Positions 1 through 10,532 of a DNA stretch of 64,000 nt are shown here, in pieces; the first letter of the stretch is position 1, and each line of letters starts with the position of its first letter. This stretch comes from Heligmosomoides polygyrus polygyrus (taxonomy: Eukaryota > Nematoda > Chromadorea > Rhabditida > Heligmosomidae): NCBI GenBank assembly GCA_947396885.1, contig OX377202.1, positions 78,836,643 to 78,900,642 of the forward strand, given 5' to 3'. The notes under the pieces were generated by a model. That model did not search any database. It saw only the letters and a program-made list of their open reading frames with translations, and had not been told where the DNA came from. A program made the translations under genes and the position numbers.

Positions 1-2170
1 CGTCAAAAAAGTATTCTGACAGTTCATGAAATCTAATTGCCAAATTGTCCACAACTAGAAAATTCCTACCAGTGGATTTTATTGGGAGAGATGTGCGCAA
101 TTTAATAGTCTTTACCGTTTTTGAAACGATTAATTCTGGCTGAGACTCCGATCATTTGAATTTTGAGGCCAAAAGTGGACCGGATGATTGCTTGTCTTTT
201 TCTTTTTACGCAAGCACTTATATCCTGCATAGGATTTAGAGGTGAAACATATAACTACTAGCTCTTCTATTAAAATGGCTTCTTGCATTCGTAATAACTC
301 TCCACTCACTTATAGCCATCTCCCCAAGGCATTCGGAATCTAAATCGAAGGTCATCTGGCTAACAGGAATGGCAAAGAAGAGACTACATTGGGCGAGTTC
401 AAGCAGAGGACAAACGGCCACCAGCTTTGTCTCCTGCCTCGCTGCAGAAGCTGGCAGCGTGATGATAGAAACGGCCTACAAAGTAGCTGTTGGGGTGGGA
501 GATCAGCGCGATTGCGCACGGGACTGGGTAGAGAAGGAACGGGTGGCGTGAAATCTTTGAAACTCGTTCCTCCACTCCTCACCACCGTAGCGGTCGTTTC
601 TTTCGCTTAACATCATCGATTCGGATTGCAAAGCGAACGACGTCGTGAGTACTGGGAGCAACGGGAGGAAGCGATTCAGACGTTGAGAAAAAGAATGCTA
701 GTTGTCGAGACAGTAGCGCGACCTTGAAGGCATACATTTCCCTTGTAGGAATTGGACGAACAGCCATAAGTTGTTCGCCAAACGAAGCAGTAGCCGACGG
801 TGAAGAGGAAGCGCCGTGTTATCGCAGCGCCTACGGGCCCCTCACAGGTTCGTCTACTTCTAACGCAAGTAAACACAGACCACAGTTCCTGAGTTCTTGC
901 AGCCGTCATTTAGGAACTGTATTTTTGTCGACGCGGAGCAAATCGTAGGGCATTAAACATGAGGAAAACCTTTGCTTGAAGAGCTATGCAACAATTCTCT
1001 TAAACGTACTACTTCCGTTCCGGAAGGGATTTGTAGTGCCCATGGAAGAGTAAGTCGGAGCGGAAGCGCGATACGCAGTAGAGCAGGATGTGTGTAATAG
1101 AGGCGGCAGTGGTTTGCATTCGAAAGCGAGTTTTTCGAAAGAGAAGCAAGAAAACACCGCTGGACGATGAGATAAGACGATACGATCGCACTCCTCACGA
1201 CCATGCCCTCGTCGGGCTTTGCAAGCAGAGAAAGAACACGGACACGCGCTAATGAGTCGCTGAAGTTTCGCAGCCCACACCACAACTTGATGGAGGGCTT
1301 ATTCTGGAGGGCCGCTCCACTCATGGAAAAACGACGACGAACAATGGCAGCAATAAGAGGCAATGGTGGTGAGGAGGGTTGGCCCCCGTCCGCTGCCATG
1401 CTGCTCGGCCCCTGGATGTTCGATTCTCGCCCCGCACGGGTCGTTCAGGACTGACACCTCTGAGGGTCGGTCGATTAAAAATTACTGCATCTGTCTTGAG
1501 AGCCCTTTCTGGGGGCCGACCAGAAGGATCGCGCGAATCAACCATCGTGTGACTTGCCACGTTTCAGGAGATTGGCAGTTATCGAAATCTTTGAGCTCTT
1601 AAAGTATTCTAGCTTCTTGAGTTTTGGAGGAGATTTAATAAAGAGAACGATTTGGCGATTTGGTGAGCTTTTAGAATTACCTTTTTATTTTAGCTGTAAT
1701 AGTTTTTACATGATCCATCAAATAATCAAATTGCTTACTTCTTTATGAGCTTTGCAAATTTTTAATTTCCTGAAGGACTGGCGAATAGTGATGACAAAAA
1801 AAAAACAACAAAAAATCATTTTCGCCTCGACCTCTTTTAGATCGTATTTCCTAAATACATTTAACATATTAATACATAGAATTGAAAAAATCATTCAAAG
1901 AAAAACTATTGAAGCTTACAGTGAAGCAGTGAAGCAGATGAATACACTGGATTACGTAAAGATGGCCTTTCATGGAGATTTTGTTCTGGTTATTCAAAGT
2001 GTTCGGGTTTGCATTGTAACAAAAACACGAACAATCTGAGAAGAGACTCCAATTTTTTCCCTGTCCCTCCTACGGAAACCAAACCCAATTTATGCAGGGA
2101 AACGGAGAACTTCCGTAGCGTCGCAAGCCGTGATTGTCCCACACATGCTAGTTGCAAGGTTTCTCGTCTG
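1..2170. other. No identifiable gene; GC-richer 360-1500 part
   Basis: Several overlapping open frames occur between 360 and 1560 on both strands (for example minus 1399-953), but none shows a motif, signal or splice pattern I recognise. The rest is AT-rich. Nothing is annotated with confidence. Confidence 0.3.
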
Positions 2171-2176
2171 TGAATG

Positions 2177-2325
2177 ATAGAGCACGGATTTGGTCATCGG
2201 CTGCTAGCCACCACAAGTCGTTTCATAGGAGAAATACAGTCTTGCGAATGGATTCCATGTCATCCCGTAGAAGTCGACTGTGTTGCGCATCCTACTAAGG
2301 AACATATAACATCATCCTTTGTCCA
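2177..2325 (+). mobile_element. SINE fragment (3' body only)
   Basis: It matches the 3' half of the dispersed SINE: GTCATCGGCTG.TAGCCACCACAAGTC, then TCCCGTAGAAGTCGACTGTG.TGCGCAT. The tRNA-like head is absent or unrecognisable. Confidence 0.5.
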
Positions 2326-4540
2326 TTTCCTGTCCTTCACTATACAGGATGGGACGATTTTTCTTGGACTGGCTTTGCTGAGGCATTTTCTTGGAGCAGG
2401 AATTTTGATTGAACAAGTTTATTTCTAAAGAACTTCGGGCTGTAAGTAGCGCATGTAGGTGACATATAAAATTGAACACGTTGTCTTCTCCTCAGATCAC
2501 GTTCTTCATTCAAGTAAGCCGAACAAAGTCGGAATTCGTAGCACGCGCGCTTATCGTCTATCTAACATCAATTGACATTGCAAAATGTTGTAGAACTTCA
2601 CGAGTGAATCTCAGCGGCTAACAGACCAGAAATCCTTCCATTTTTCGCTCTTTGTAAAAAAGTCATAAGACACCCGAAAAGAATTTTGTGGAAATTCAAG
2701 CAGTGCAGACACATTTCGGGCATTTTATGTGGAAGTTAGTGTACACAGGAGGAGAGTTCATGGGTCAAGAATTATGTCCACATCCCATGCTTCATGACCG
2801 CAGTGTTTGATTTGCATGGGTTTTTAAGCACAACTTTATTGAGGAATTTACTTAGAGCACGAATTTTGATTCAATAGGACAAGCCTTGAAGAATTTTGCG
2901 CCGTAACAAGCGCTTGTAGTTTTTAAAATTGCGTTACTATGTTATTCTTTTACAAACAGTACATGAGCGTACATGGAATAATCATATATGAAAATAGCTG
3001 GGGGATCCTGAGGTGCAGAAAATACATGGGAGAACCTTATGTAACATGGAAGGAATATAGAGCAACGCCAAAGAATATGCTAATAAAAGGTGCCAAGGTA
3101 ATAAAGAGGTAGCGAGTTCGCGATTTTCACAAAATTCAAGTACTGCTGGGCAAGTACGAAGATCTAGGAAGGCTTCCTGATCAACCCTGCAGAAAATTTA
3201 TCAGAGGAAAAATATAAGAGTGCTGCAAAAAAGCTTTTTTGTGGTTTGTTCATATGGTTACGCCCATAGTTACACTTTCTTCAATAAGTGCTGTTTCCTT
3301 TAACGTTTTCTTACATTCTTCGTGCTAGACAATTCTCTAAGTCTTGAAAAAAGACGGAGTCGCGCCTGATCCTGCTCAAAAATACTACCGTGCATCCGCA
3401 CCAACTCTTTATCACTTTTTCGTCTTTTTATTTCTATATCCTCTAGCTACCCAATGTTCTTGTATTGCCTGCTAAGGTTTTACATATTATGTCTTTTCCA
3501 CCCCTCAGCATCCTTCAGATAATTTGGTGTCCAAATTTGAGGCATGAGGTGTTCAAATGTGAAGCTTTAGTGTTGTTTACTGCGCCATCAAGTACAAGTC
3601 ATGGATTGCAGCTAGACCACATACATCGCGTACATTCTACATTCTGAACCTATCGGAATAAGAAGGTCGCTTCGCTATAGAACGTAGAGCGGTAAAGTTA
3701 CAGGAACGATTCGGAAGAGCTCAAACCACCACCAGAGAAGCCGCAGCATCTTCTTCAGACGGCATTCTAGCGATTGTAGGCAACCACAAGACGTATTTAA
3801 GCCGCATATTTAAGTATAAATGACAAGCCAAGCAGGATGCCACTTATTCTACCTACAGTTGCCGCTTTAAGGTACCCGCCCACGGAAGTCTTCAGGAGAA
3901 GGTTTTTCCGGGAAAGGAGAAACAAATGGGGACGTTGGCAGGAAACGACACCTCCTCGAGGAAAAATTGAGCGGCGATCTAATTGAGGAGGAGACACTTG
4001 CGGGAGCAGGACGGAGGATCAGCGGTCAGCGAATGAGGGCAGCGTGTTGAGGGGAGGCGAGGTCGTCGTCGTCGTCTCGCCGTCGGTGGCGCAACGGTCA
4101 ACGACTGCATCTCCAGGCACGAGACCTACATTGACCAACGCGCTAGAAGTCGTCTACAGACCAGAAAGTTTACGTCCGCCGAAAATCTTGTGGATTTTCG
4201 TACAATGGAGGAGCTGAGGTTCACATGCAAACCAGAGGCCGAATTCACGATGGGTAAGGTAAGGGGTTAATGGGTTAAATAAATAGTAACGGATACGTTT
4301 ACAATAGAGAAAAGTGGTCGGAAGGCAAGTTCGGCATTCTTGATATGATACATAATAATTCGATAAAAGATATAATTCTAACCCACCGTTCACCCACCTT
4401 CATACTTTTGTGAATTCCACGTATTCCATTCTACCCTCTGCATACACACATGACCTTGGGTGAAGTCATTCATGGATCCGGCCCCAGATGGTATTGAGGA
4501 ACCAAGGTCCTTGAATCGGGGAAGAGGTCCAGAAGAGATA
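2326..4540. other. No gene or recognised repeat seen
   Basis: AT-rich sequence with many stops. GGTGGCGCAACGGTC at about 4086 resembles a pol III A box and recurs as TGTGGCGCAACGGTC at about 63117, but no cloverleaf forms around either. Confidence 0.3.
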
Positions 4541-5130
4541 TTATTTATTTATTTATTTATTTATTGTTTGCACAATATCGTGCGCACAAAAATATTACAT
4601 CTAACAAGGACACAGCACATTAGAAAACACATGGTGAAAAATAACAAATAAAAAAAGCTAGCTTAACTAACTGTTATTTTCCTGTGAGCGCAACTCTTAC
4701 ACAAACAGCAGAATCACATAGAAGGGAAAAAGTTCTGAAAATGGGGGTAAGGGAATGGGGTAAGGATGATGGGTAGCTGATGAAGAAGAGCAGTGGCCCG
4801 CCAACACTGCAAGTCGTAGGAGATATCGGCTCCGGATACCAACTTAGTAGGTCCGTCAACTCCATCAGAACCCATCGAAGAGGCTGCATGGGGAAACGTA
4901 GGGCGATAGCACAGGCTAATCAGAAACAAAGTAGAGAAGTTCTAAACATCAAGAAAAATTAGGAACACGAGGAAAGAAGGAGCACAAAAAAAAGAAAAGG
5001 AGCAAAGAAGGAGCACAAGCACAAAGACAAGAAAAAATGAAAACAAAAGAAGCTCAAAAGAAAAGTTATTCCAAAACTAAGGAATTCCTAGTTTTTGAAA
5101 AGGAAAACGAAGAATAACAGAATCTTCTGC

Positions 5131-8028
5131 TTAGGCAATATGTGGTATATGCAGTGTTGGAAGTAAATCTATTCTTTTCAATCCCTTTCTAAAAACATTT
5201 GCGTTTGGTGCTTCTAATAGGCTAGATGGTAGCATTTGTAACCAACGAGCTCCTCGAAAGAACAGAGAATTGAAAACTTTTTCTCGGTATTTCTTCTTTA
5301 TCTTAGGATAGCGAAAGTAGTACCTATTACGCCGACCTTGTGTTGGCAAGAAGGTCCAATACTTACTAGCTTTAAGTCTAGATTCGCCTTTTAGAATTTT
5401 GAAACAGAACACTAGATCATTTACAACGCGTCTGTGCAGCAGGCTATTGAGGCCGAAAAATTTTAGTCGTTCTTCATACCTAGGACACGCTGTTATAGGA
5501 TTGGTACAATTTACACAACGATTAAACAAGATCTTTGTAAAGGTTTTCTGAACCTTTTCAATTTTTTCTATATACTTTTTAGTAGAAGGACTCCAAATCT
5601 GAGAACAGTACTCCAGTATTGGTAAGACGTATGACTTATACAGCTTAATAAGTATCCTGCTGTCGTTACATTTAAGGTTCCTGAAAATTGAAAAAAGGAC
5701 AGAAAAAGCTTTCCTAACTATTATATCAATGTGATTATTGAAATCTAATCCACTGTCCAAGAAAATTCCTAGATCACGAATCTCAGATACTGTCCTGAAC
5801 GTACAGTTATTAAGGCCAAATTCCACATTAGGCGCTTCTCCAATGTGGAAAACTGAAGTTTTGGATGGATTTACAGGAATGTTCCAAGCGCTAGCCCACA
5901 CTGCCATGTTGTTAATGGACTGGGATAAGGCTTGACAAACCTCATCCTTATTGCTGTAATTGTACCTCCCATACATTTTTATGTCATCGGCATACATCTG
6001 CACCTTCACACAAGGGTGCGTGGATAGAGCTGCAGGAAGATCGCAGGTGTATGCAAGAAAAAGAACCGGTGACAGCACACCTCCCTGGGGAACCCCACTT
6101 CCACAATCATAGCACTTCGAAAAGGAATTACCGACTTTCACCCGCATATGCCTTTCATGCAAATAAGATTGAATCCACCGAAGCAAAGATCCTGTAATGC
6201 CAAGACCATAGAGCTTTTTTAGAAGCATTTGATGGCTTACTTTATCAAACGCCTTTGACAAATCAATGTAAATAACATCTACCGAGTCTCCACTATTCAA
6301 CGCAAGACTCCAGTCAAAGGTGCAATCGGCAAGTTGTGTAGTTGTAGAAGCTCCCTCAGTAAATCCATGCTGTTCAAATGGAATTGATTTGTTTCTAGTG
6401 AACCATGCTACGATTTTATCACGTACAATCTTTTCCATTATCTTTATTGGGGTGGGATTTATGCTTATGGGTCGAAAGGAAGACACAAGTGCTGAATTTG
6501 GAGCTTTTGGAATAGCCGTGATAATTGACTCTTTCCAAATTTTAGGAACTTCGCTGTAAATTAAGGACACATTAAAAATCATTGCTAAGGGTTTGCAAAG
6601 CGAATGCGCACATTTTTTGAAAACAATTTGAGGAATTCCATCAAAACATGCTGAAGTTGAGCTCTTAAGCCGCTTCATTACATTAAACACATCATACGGG
6701 TGTATAATAATTTCACCTATAGTCTCCGTTTCATCATTATTCGCTCGCGTAAACATGCTTTCTGACTCATCAAGTGTCTCCTCCGGATCCGAAACGAAAA
6801 CAGAAGCAAAAAATTTAGCTAATGCTTCAGCCTTTTGGAGATCGGTTTTATAAAGAACACCATCATCGTCCTTAAGAACTGGAAGCTCAGAGTGCGACTT
6901 CAGCTTACATCGAATGAGGGAAAAAAGAGCTTTGCTATTCCTCGTTTTTGATGACATTTTTTCTTTGTAAGCTAGGAACCTTTTCAAGTGGTGATCCAAT
7001 TCTTGACATATCTTCTTATAGTGCGGATGCGAAATTGGGTTTAATAACGTTTGAAAAAGGCGTGATTTCTGTGCAATCAAGTTCGAAATGTGTTTTGGGT
7101 AGTGTAGAACTGGTGCTTTTGTTGACTCAAAGGGAACATGAAGGGATAACCCATGATATACTACTTTACAAAATTTTTTGTACAAATCATCTGTGTTTTG
7201 ATATCCATCAAAAACTTTCCACCAATCTATGGAATTGAAGTACGACATCAGGCTGACATAATCAGCCTTCCTAAAGTTCGGTAGAGGAAATTCACGCTGT
7301 TTGATCAAAGGCATATAAACATCAAACCCAATTATGTTATGATCAGCGGATGAAAACGGAGGAAGGATGAAAATATTTTTAACGATAGGCGACGATGTTA
7401 AGATTATATCAAGAATTGCATCACCTCGAGTCGGTTTCAACACTTGTTGTGTCAAATTGCAGCAATCAAAGAATTCTATAAATTTTCCTGAGTATCTGCT
7501 CTTGTGCCCACATCTGGTAACCCAGTTGATGTCAAGATTAAAGTCACCAAGAACGATTATATGCCGGTTCGCAAGGCATAGTTCTAACATTGCATCAATG
7601 AGGGCATCATCTTCGTTTGCATTCGAGTTGGGTGGGCGATATACTAGGATAACCCTAAACGCTAAGGAGCAAGTTATATCGAATGCATCTAAGCAGAGAA
7701 TGTCCGATTTAAGGCAGGCGGGAACGTGAGCAACAGTTAGGGTAATCGAAATTTTGGCAAGGCAGCATACACCGCCACCCTTTCGACTCCCACGGTCTGC
7801 TCTGAAGACTCGGTACGGAAGGTTTGCGAGGATCTCAGTATCTGGTATCTTGTCCGTAAGCCACGTTTCAGTTACAAAAAGTAGGTCTGGTTCGTAGACA
7901 GACAAGAATAGGTGGAGGTGATGTACTTTGTTTGCAAGGCTACGCGAGTTAAACAGGAAACACTTAATGGCTGCGGAGCTGGTGGATGTGTGTGGTATGC
8001 CGTGTCCAGCTAGACGTTTCCCGAAGCT
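5131..8028 (-). CDS. LINE ORF2: endonuclease-reverse transcriptase
   Basis: This open frame encodes the enzyme for target-primed reverse transcription. Counting residue 1 from the TTG at 7905, the APE-type endonuclease shows TETWL (E13), LGDFN (D121) and SADH (D188, H189). The reverse transcriptase follows, with YIDLSKAFD (first Asp 548), a SGVPQGGVLSP block and the catalytic YADD at 638-641 (5994-5983). The frame is open from 8028, just after a TAG at 8031-8029, and the stretch NSRSLANK upstream of residue 1 matches the usual start of the endonuclease domain, so 7905 is not the true start. I found no ATG at the head of the frame. It overlaps the ORF1 end by 19 nt in the -1 frame, so reinitiation or frameshifting would be needed. 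All catalytic motifs are present and no stop interrupts ~2.9 kb. Confidence 0.9.
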   Translation of the reverse strand, partial: SFGKRLAGHGIPHTSTSSAAIKCFLFNSRSLANKVHHLHLFLSVYEPDLLFVTETWLTDKIPDTEILANLPYRVFRADRGSRKGGGVCCLAKISITLTVAHVPACLKSDILCLDAFDITCSLAFRVILVYRPPNSNANEDDALIDAMLELCLANRHIIVLGDFNLDINWVTRCGHKSRYSGKFIEFFDCCNLTQQVLKPTRGDAILDIILTSSPIVKNIFILPPFSSADHNIIGFDVYMPLIKQREFPLPNFRKADYVSLMSYFNSIDWWKVFDGYQNTDDLYKKFCKVVYHGLSLHVPFESTKAPVLHYPKHISNLIAQKSRLFQTLLNPISHPHYKKICQELDHHLKRFLAYKEKMSSKTRNSKALFSLIRCKLKSHSELPVLKDDDGVLYKTDLQKAEALAKFFASVFVSDPEETLDESESMFTRANNDETETIGEIIIHPYDVFNVMKRLKSSTSACFDGIPQIVFKKCAHSLCKPLAMIFNVSLIYSEVPKIWKESIITAIPKAPNSALVSSFRPISINPTPIKIMEKIVRDKIVAWFTRNKSIPFEQHGFTEGASTTTQLADCTFDWSLALNSGDSVDVIYIDLSKAFDKVSHQMLLKKLYGLGITGSLLRWIQSYLHERHMRVKVGNSFSKCYDCGSGVPQGGVLSPVLFLAYTCDLPAALSTHPCVKVQMYADDIKMYGRYNYSNKDEVCQALSQSINNMAVWASAWNIPVNPSKTSVFHIGEAPNVEFGLNNCTFRTVSEIRDLGIFLDSGLDFNNHIDIIVRKAFSVLFSIFRNLKCNDSRILIKLYKSYVLPILEYCSQIWSPSTKKYIEKIEKVQKTFTKILFNRCVNCTNPITACPRYEERLKFFGLNSLLHRRVVNDLVFCFKILKGESRLKASKYWTFLPTQGRRNRYYFRYPKIKKKYREKVFNSLFFRGARWLQMLPSSLLEAPNANVFRKGLKRIDLLPTLHIPHIA

Positions 8029-8446
8029 CTAGGCTTCGGAAGGTCCTCGACCCGTCTAAGCTCTCCGCGGTACACCACCCACACCCGGCCATTTAACTGT
8101 TTGTTCCGCTCCCTACACTCTTGCCTTAATTCGAACTCTCGTTTCCGCTCTTCCTGGGTCATACTCCGGCGGACACGAACTTTGGCAAATGCAGGCGACC
8201 CTCGAAGCCGCCACGAGTTTGAAAGGGCAGTTGCCCAGTGCGACTTCGAGGGCAGCACTACCTTTACCTTGCGGATACGCCCGCGTTCCTGTCTGCCCAT
8301 TCTGTATAACTCCAGAGGGCGGCACTCAAGATTAATAACATCAAAGATTTCACTAACCTTACCTTCGAGGTCCCTCTGCTTCGCTGACGGAGAGAGGTCG
8401 CTGTCTGGCTCAGGTAACCATTCAATTACAATGCTTCTCTCTCTCT
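8010..8446 (-). CDS. LINE ORF1, C-terminal part
   Basis: An open frame of about 145 codons precedes ORF2 on the same strand and ends in TAG at 8012-8010. It contains SIVIEWLPEP, then KVSEIFDVINL and a basic C-terminus with WVVYRGELRRVEDLPKPR. This resembles the C-terminal end of ORF1 proteins of CR1-like LINEs, which bind element RNA. The N-terminal part is missing because the copy breaks off at about 8446, next to an AT-rich tract. No initiation codon remains at the truncated end, so this copy could not make a normal ORF1 protein. Confidence 0.7.
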
Positions 8447-8497
8447 ATTATTATATCGTTTATTATCGTTTATTTTATCGTTTATTATATTATCGTT
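8447..8497. repeat. AT-rich AACGATAA-type repeat at the LINE 5' junction
   Basis: About 50 bp consist of irregular repeats built from AACGATAA and ATAATA (minus-strand reading). They sit exactly between the end of ORF1 homology and the flanking DNA. They could be untemplated filler made at insertion or a pre-existing microsatellite target. Confidence 0.5.
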
Positions 8498-8504
8498 AGA
8501 AGAG

Positions 8505-9589
8505 GCACTTAACACTGATGCGCAGAGCAACACCCGGTGAAGAGCGCTGCGGGCGTTCGCTTCACGTATAGAGACTCCGTTGGACGGCGACTGAACAAAG
8601 ATCGCCTGTTGTGGCCGCCCTTGACGTCTTCTGCCGTACACATCGCGTGACGCAAACTCCGTTCCCTAGGGCAAGGAGCGACTCTCAGATGCCACCTTCT
8701 TGAGCGACGAATTCGATAGCGGTGCGGTGCGGAATAAGGCGATATGTATTTGGTTCGGCTGACTTGATGGCTACAGAACACGTCTAACCCACGTCATTTC
8801 CCCTCCAATTTACAACGGCCAGGTTCTTTCCACAAGAACAGCAGCCGGATTGTTTAGAAGGAGGGCTACGGGAAGGGTAGAGTGAGGAGGAAAGTCGTCG
8901 GGTCTACGCTATGCGGCGACGGTGCGGGTTAAACGAGTAGCGAAGCCGCGATACAGATGATTATCTCCGTGCTCACGGATCAAATGCTCGGTGCATAGTG
9001 CGCTGACCCAATTGTGAATGGGACCAAGGTTCAGTCCATCCACACTGCTGTCACGTAGGCATGGAGCGGGTTTCGAATCGTAGCAGATGCCCTGCGACGA
9101 CGGCTTGTCGGCTCAGTTCGTTCGAGGTTGCAGAGGGCAAGGCGCGGATTGGGAGGTCACCGTGCTTGTTATATGCTCACAGGCAGCGCTTTCTTGCAGC
9201 CTAGCTCGTGTCATAGGTTTTTGTCTTTGCATATAACGAGAAGCTATATATCTAATTTGGCAGGCGGCCAAGGTTAGCGAACGACAGCTTGCATGCCAAA
9301 CAACGGGGAGAAACTGAAAGCTTGCCGACGGACATCTCCTTCACGTCATGTTAGAAGGTTTTAATTGTAGCCTTTCTCGTAGTTTTTGTTACATAGCACC
9401 AAAGAAAGAAGACTAGCGACGTCCAGCACATATAGAAGAATGACGACTTATGATGCGCTCAGCCTAAACAGGTCTTTCAGATGCAATTCTGGATCGGGGA
9501 AATCGGTACTTTTCCACGCTCACCCTATATTGAAACCGCTCCAGAGCATAGTGGGCAGACAGATAGTTTCAAGGATATGTGTGGTGAGG
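8505..9589. other. No gene seen
   Basis: Mixed-composition DNA between the LINE and a SINE fragment. Short open frames only, without motifs. Confidence 0.3.
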
Positions 9590-9800
9590 CATAAGAGGGG
9601 ATTCAATCATCCCAAGTATGGTTGCCCCCTCAAGCAACCCTCCGGGGTGGGCGGATTGGTACTGTAATTGCCTGAGGAGAATAGAACGCTAAATTGTCCA
9701 TCGACTGAGTACCGAAACATTGCGCTGGACAATAACGCATTCAGATTGCCTCCACCATGTCTTGTAGATCTGCAGCGCATGGCGCAAACCATCCCGAGAT
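9590..9800 (+). mobile_element. SINE fragment (body)
   Basis: It starts at CTCCGGGGTGGGCGGATTGG, the family's CCGGGGTCGGTGAATTGG, and continues through TAGAACGC, TGTCCATCGACTG, TAACGCATTCAGATTGCC and CATGTCTTGTAGA. It is diverged and lacks a clear head. Confidence 0.5.
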
Positions 9801-10148
9801 GGTCTGCCACTGTCAGCGCCGACCTTCATCCTTCATCGTCTAATACGTTTTGGAGTAGCTAACACGACGTCTTCAGCGGACATTCTATCTTAAAGAAACA
9901 ATCAGTACCTTCTGCGCAAGAGCCAAGTGCTGTCGATTGAATGAAAAATTCGACGCCTACCGCCTTCCGCGGCTACACTAACCTTTCTCCATTTTCTCTG
10001 CCCTCCTTTACCGATGAGAACGGCCAGAAAGTTTCTACCGATCTTCAGAGAAACAGTTACTGGTCTGGGAGACAGTTGAACGTCACTATCGTCTGGGCAT
10101 AAATCGTTGAAAGTAAATGACCTTTCCATGCTCTGAAGCATGCCGAAG

Positions 10149-10415
10149 TCATATACGTAAACGGTTTAATGTTTCTTCGCAACGGTCAACCTTCTTTAGC
10201 ACCTCTCGTTCATGATCAGGTAACATATAAGGATTGTAATGTAAGATATTGATGGAAACCAACACCAAGGTTAGAATGAGGATGCTCCCTAACCTTACCG
10301 TCTCTCCATCCAGCTGCACAAGCTGCACAAGTTCTTCGAGTAGAAGTTGGGAATTTATTTCTTTGAGCTTTGCTCTTAGCGCCAACCGCAACCAATTTAT
10401 TCCCGAGAAAAACAT
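10149..10415 (-). CDS. Candidate small membrane protein (88 codons), unidentified
   Basis: An ATG-to-TGA frame with protein-like structure. An amphipathic, Leu/Glu-rich segment (RAKLKEINSQLLLEELVQL) is followed by a hydrophobic stretch LGSILILTLVLVSINIL and then a charged, helix-prone C-terminus (DHEREVLKKVDRCEETLNRL). The frame continues upstream to 10532, but that extension runs through a transposon-like terminus, so I prefer the inner ATG. I recognise no family. A further open frame lies just downstream on the same strand (10141-9902). It could be a real terminal exon, a transposon remnant or chance. Confidence 0.3.
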   Translation of the reverse strand: MFFSGINWLRLALRAKLKEINSQLLLEELVQLVQLDGETVRLGSILILTLVLVSINILHYNPYMLPDHEREVLKKVDRCEETLNRLRI

Positions 10416-10475
10416 AGTTTTAGCGCTGCCACTGTTCTTTACAATCCCTGCTGATACGGTAGCGCATTTATTTAT

Positions 10476-10500
10476 TATACAGGGTGGCCCATAAACACTG
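10476..10500. mobile_element. Lone Tc1/mariner-type terminal repeat
   Basis: TATACAGGGTGGCCCATAAA at about 10476 has the form of many Tc1/mariner-type ends beside TA. I found no inverted partner. Confidence 0.35.
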
Positions 10501-10532
10501 CAACAAAACCTGACGACCTCGGTAAGAAGCAC

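Larger units (their letters stand above)
4541..8446 (-). mobile_element. CR1-like non-LTR retrotransposon (LINE), 5'-truncated
   Basis: On the minus strand the element runs from a partial ORF1 (8446-8010) through a complete ORF2 (8028-5131) and a ~560-nt 3' UTR to a short tandem tail, seen on the plus strand as about six TTTA units at 4541-4565. Such tetranucleotide tails are typical of CR1-like rather than poly(A)-tailed LINEs. The 5' end breaks into an AT-rich tract (8447-8497). AGAAGAG at 4531-4537 and again at 8498-8504 is a possible but weak target-site duplication, which would place the AT tract inside the insertion. The lack of any stop in ORF2 suggests a young copy. Confidence 0.85.

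Noticed and set aside
953..1399. 148-codon minus-strand ORF near the window start
   Set aside because: It overlaps other open frames in a GC-richer stretch and shows no domain, signal or splice context.
4084..4130. GGTGGCGCAACGGTC considered as a tRNA gene start (also at about 63117)
   Set aside because: It has an A-box-like word, but no B box or cloverleaf could be formed around it.
4540..4566. TTTA array considered as a CRISPR-like or regulatory array
   Set aside because: It is a simple tetranucleotide tail at a LINE 3' end. No spaced repeat array exists anywhere in this window.
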